From contig JADGQE010000164.1 of assembly GCA_017882055.1 (NCBI GenBank), forward strand, positions 1 through 8,476: DNA of 8,476 nucleotides. The letters are read 5' to 3'. The notes under the pieces were generated by a model, which was not told the origin of the DNA, made no database searches, and worked only from the letters and a program-made list of their open reading frames with translations. This DNA is from Thermoflexales bacterium. GTDB lineage: Bacteria; Chloroflexota; Anaerolineae; Fen-1058. A program made the position numbers and the translations under genes. The number at the start of each line of letters is the position of its first letter. Positions within the stretch are counted from its first letter, which is position 1. This document shows positions 6,885 to 8,476 of this stretch, in pieces.

Positions 6885-8096
6885 TTAACCGGTCTGTTCC
6901 TCATCAATCTGTTGTAACAACTCCCACGCAAACTCGTGCGCCTTCGCCAGCGAGGCCGCTTGAATATGGGTAGCGTGATCGTTTCCGCTGCGCCAGTAGG
7001 GCACGCCTTCGCGTTCGTCATACAGGCTGAGACAGACGCTGTTTAATCCGCGCCAGACGGCCGGGGCGACGACCGTATTGCGCCGCGTGGTCGATCGCGG
7101 CTGGGGCATTAAATCAGGCCGGGCCTGAGCGGTACGTTGGAGCAGATCGAGCATGGCCGGCTGGATGGGGCGGCGGAATGGGCCTTCATGGGTGAAATAG
7201 ATGAGTCGATCGCCTATGCCCACGCCTTCAAAACCGATCAGCCAGGCGTCATGCAAATCGTCACGGTAACGATCAAGAAATGCACGCAGTCCTTCGCCGC
7301 CCACTTCGTGGCTGCCCGCGCACAGCGTCCAGACTTCGGTTTGTGGCAGCGGCCATTGGCGCAAGCGTTCGGCCAGTGCCAGTACGGTGCCGACGCCAGA
7401 CGCATTCACATTCGCGCCCGGGCTAAACTCGCCTTGATCCGCGAAAATGGCGGCCAGGATGCCGCCGCCCTGGAGAACGCTGCACACGCCGGCGAAGACG
7501 AAGCCCCAGCTCCACAACTCGAAGCCGCCCAGCGCGAACATGATCGCGCCCACGATCGAACTGAAAAAGCTCAGCCCCATGACGATTGAGAAAAACCTGG
7601 CGCGCCGCGACGATTTGAAAACTCTGGAAGCAGGATGCGTGTCGATGTGACCCAGCAGCACAATTCGGCGCTTAGCCTGGCCAGACGCAGGCACACGCCC
7701 GATGACATTGAAGCTCGGGCCCCTGGGCAGTCGTCGACGCAGCAAATTGTTTTTGAAAGCGATCTCGCAAAAGAAAATCCACGCAGCGAACAGACTCAAG
7801 CCGACGCCGATCAATCCGCCGATGGCTCTGACATGGGTGAGGTAATAGCCAATCCAGCACAGGAAAGAGCCCCACACCGCCGCCGAAAACGCAATCGCGA
7901 TGGGCAGCCAGCCGCTGCGGGGCGCGCGAAAGGATTGCACCCGCACGTCTTTCAGACCCAGTTTTTGCATCTGGATGTGAACGTAGTCGGCGGCGTGTTT
8001 TTCTTCAGGTGTCGTCGATCCGCGCGGCCCGATGCGTTCGGCAAGGTGGCGCGTATGTTGTAAGGCGCGATTAGCCCAGGGAGAATCTGTTGTCAT
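6885..8096 (-). CDS. M28-family metallopeptidase homologue with membrane segments and altered metal site
   Basis: The 403-residue protein keeps the overall M28 order. It has an N-terminal helical cap (about 8-58) and two hydrophobic segments (about 63-85, 91-113). The first metal motif is LLGHIDTHP (His150, Asp152). Two more hydrophobic segments follow (about 168-190, 195-217), then GANVNASG (228-234), SHEVGGEGL (262-270), FEGVGIG (289-295) and YWRSGNDH (367-374). In active M28 aminopeptidases the second motif is GANDNASG with a zinc-bridging Asp, the third has Glu-Glu (catalytic base and ligand), and the last supplies a His ligand. Here these align with Val230, His263-Glu264 and Arg369. Catalysis by the standard mechanism therefore looks doubtful, although His374 or His377 might substitute. 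Four membrane segments would anchor it with the peptidase fold split around the second pair. No Shine-Dalgarno precedes the ATG at 8096. It lies 86 bp downstream of the propeller gene on the same strand. Confidence 0.85.
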   Translation of the reverse strand: MTTDSPWANRALQHTRHLAERIGPRGSTTPEEKHAADYVHIQMQKLGLKDVRVQSFRAPRSGWLPIAIAFSAAVWGSFLCWIGYYLTHVRAIGGLIGVGLSLFAAWIFFCEIAFKNNLLRRRLPRGPSFNVIGRVPASGQAKRRIVLLGHIDTHPASRVFKSSRRARFFSIVMGLSFFSSIVGAIMFALGGFELWSWGFVFAGVCSVLQGGGILAAIFADQGEFSPGANVNASGVGTVLALAERLRQWPLPQTEVWTLCAGSHEVGGEGLRAFLDRYRDDLHDAWLIGFEGVGIGDRLIYFTHEGPFRRPIQPAMLDLLQRTAQARPDLMPQPRSTTRRNTVVAPAVWRGLNSVCLSLYDEREGVPYWRSGNDHATHIQAASLAKAHEFAWELLQQIDEEQTG

Positions 8097-8182
8097 TGTG
8101 AAAGCGAAAGTGACTAAGCGATTGCGAAATAGTGATTCGATATGAGCGAACTCATCCGATCTCTGATTGACCGATCAACTGA

Positions 8183-8476
8183 TCACGGCACCCACGACAG
8201 CCGCTGGCCCACTCCATTGGCGGCCTGCGGCGCGATCGCGATCTTGGTGGCTTCAGTGCCGTCATACTTGGCCAGATAGACACTCCACGCGCCATCGCGA
8301 TCTGATAGGAAAGCAATATGTGCGCCATCCGGTCCCCATGCTCCGGCGAGGCTGTTGCCGGGACCTTTAGTGACTTGCTGCACCCCGCCCGCCGTGTTGA
8401 CAAAGAACAATTCGTAATTGCCGGTGACGTTAGAGTAATATGAGATGTTGAAACCATCCGGCGACCACGTGGTGGG
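8183..8476 (-). CDS. TolB/PD40-type beta-propeller protein, C-terminal fragment
   Basis: The minus-strand frame is open from the right edge to a stop at 8183, giving 97 residues. Two PD40/WD40-like blades are visible: WSPDGFNISYYSN (4-16), ending in YELFFVNTAGG, and WGPDGAHIAFLSDRDG (47-62), ending in SVYLAKYDG, with a closing strand RLSWVP at the C-terminus. These WSPDG..I.F.S..DG..VY repeats are typical of the TolB C-terminal propeller and of the many bacterial surface or periplasmic proteins sharing it, including those fused to peptidases or protein kinases. The N-terminus is outside the window, so the full domain architecture, signal peptide and role are unknown. A protein-binding role is inferred. 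The gene precedes the M28 homologue on the same strand and may share its transcript. Confidence 0.8.
   Translation of the reverse strand, partial: PTTWSPDGFNISYYSNVTGNYELFFVNTAGGVQQVTKGPGNSLAGAWGPDGAHIAFLSDRDGAWSVYLAKYDGTEATKIAIAPQAANGVGQRLSWVP

Noticed and set aside
7635..8063. 142-codon plus-strand frame
   Set aside because: It is antisense to the M28 homologue; low-complexity basic translation without recognisable motifs.
8142..8155. Small palindrome atgag-cgaa-ctcat after the propeller gene
   Set aside because: Only 5 bp pair, flanking bases do not extend the stem and there is no U-tract, so it does not qualify as a terminator.
1..8476. CRISPR array, tRNA, rRNA or transposase gene
   Set aside because: No regularly spaced repeats, cloverleaf, rRNA-like sequence or transposase-like frame was seen on either strand.

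Overview
The window reads as chromosomal DNA of a free-living bacterium. The gene style (long GT-C glycosyltransferases with low-complexity N-terminal tethers, a membrane-anchored M28-type peptidase, TolB-like propellers, an orphan receiver-kinase) is reminiscent of Chloroflexota such as Anaerolineae-like lineages. That assignment is inference from family flavour only; no rRNA or marker gene is present. There are no tRNA or rRNA genes, no CRISPR array and no recognisable transposase gene.

Layout. Positions 1-4119 (minus strand) hold two tandem, 7-bp-spaced genes for large polytopic GT-C (PMT/ArnT-like) glycosyltransferases. The left one runs off the window edge, so its C-terminus is not visible. 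A good TATAAT box and an AAGGA ribosome site precede the first gene of the pair. Positions 4120-4593 are non-coding. This stretch contains a compact, strongly folded element (outer inverted repeat, two related inner hairpins, short flanking direct repeats) that looks like a MITE or structured RNA, then a 13-bp perfect hairpin ending the next gene. Positions 4594-5565 (minus) encode the C-terminal two thirds of a class III PLP aminotransferase (glutamate-1-semialdehyde aminomutase-like). It lacks the N-terminal region and is probably a decayed gene. Positions 5623-6837 (plus) encode a receiver-histidine kinase fusion with all signalling motifs intact. Positions 6885-8096 (minus) encode a membrane-embedded M28-family peptidase homologue in which several metal-site residues appear substituted. 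Positions 8183-8476 (minus) are the C-terminal end of a TolB/PD40 beta-propeller protein cut by the right edge.

How they fit together. The two glycosyltransferases probably act as one transcription unit in transferring sugars from polyprenyl-phosphate carriers to envelope glycans or proteins outside the membrane. The propeller and the M28 homologue are co-directional and may be co-transcribed. The kinase is an orphan with its own promoter and no partner regulator in view. No evident pathway links these four units. The most unusual items are the folded intergenic element, the eroded M28 active site and the 5'-truncated aminotransferase that ends abruptly beside the kinase promoter.
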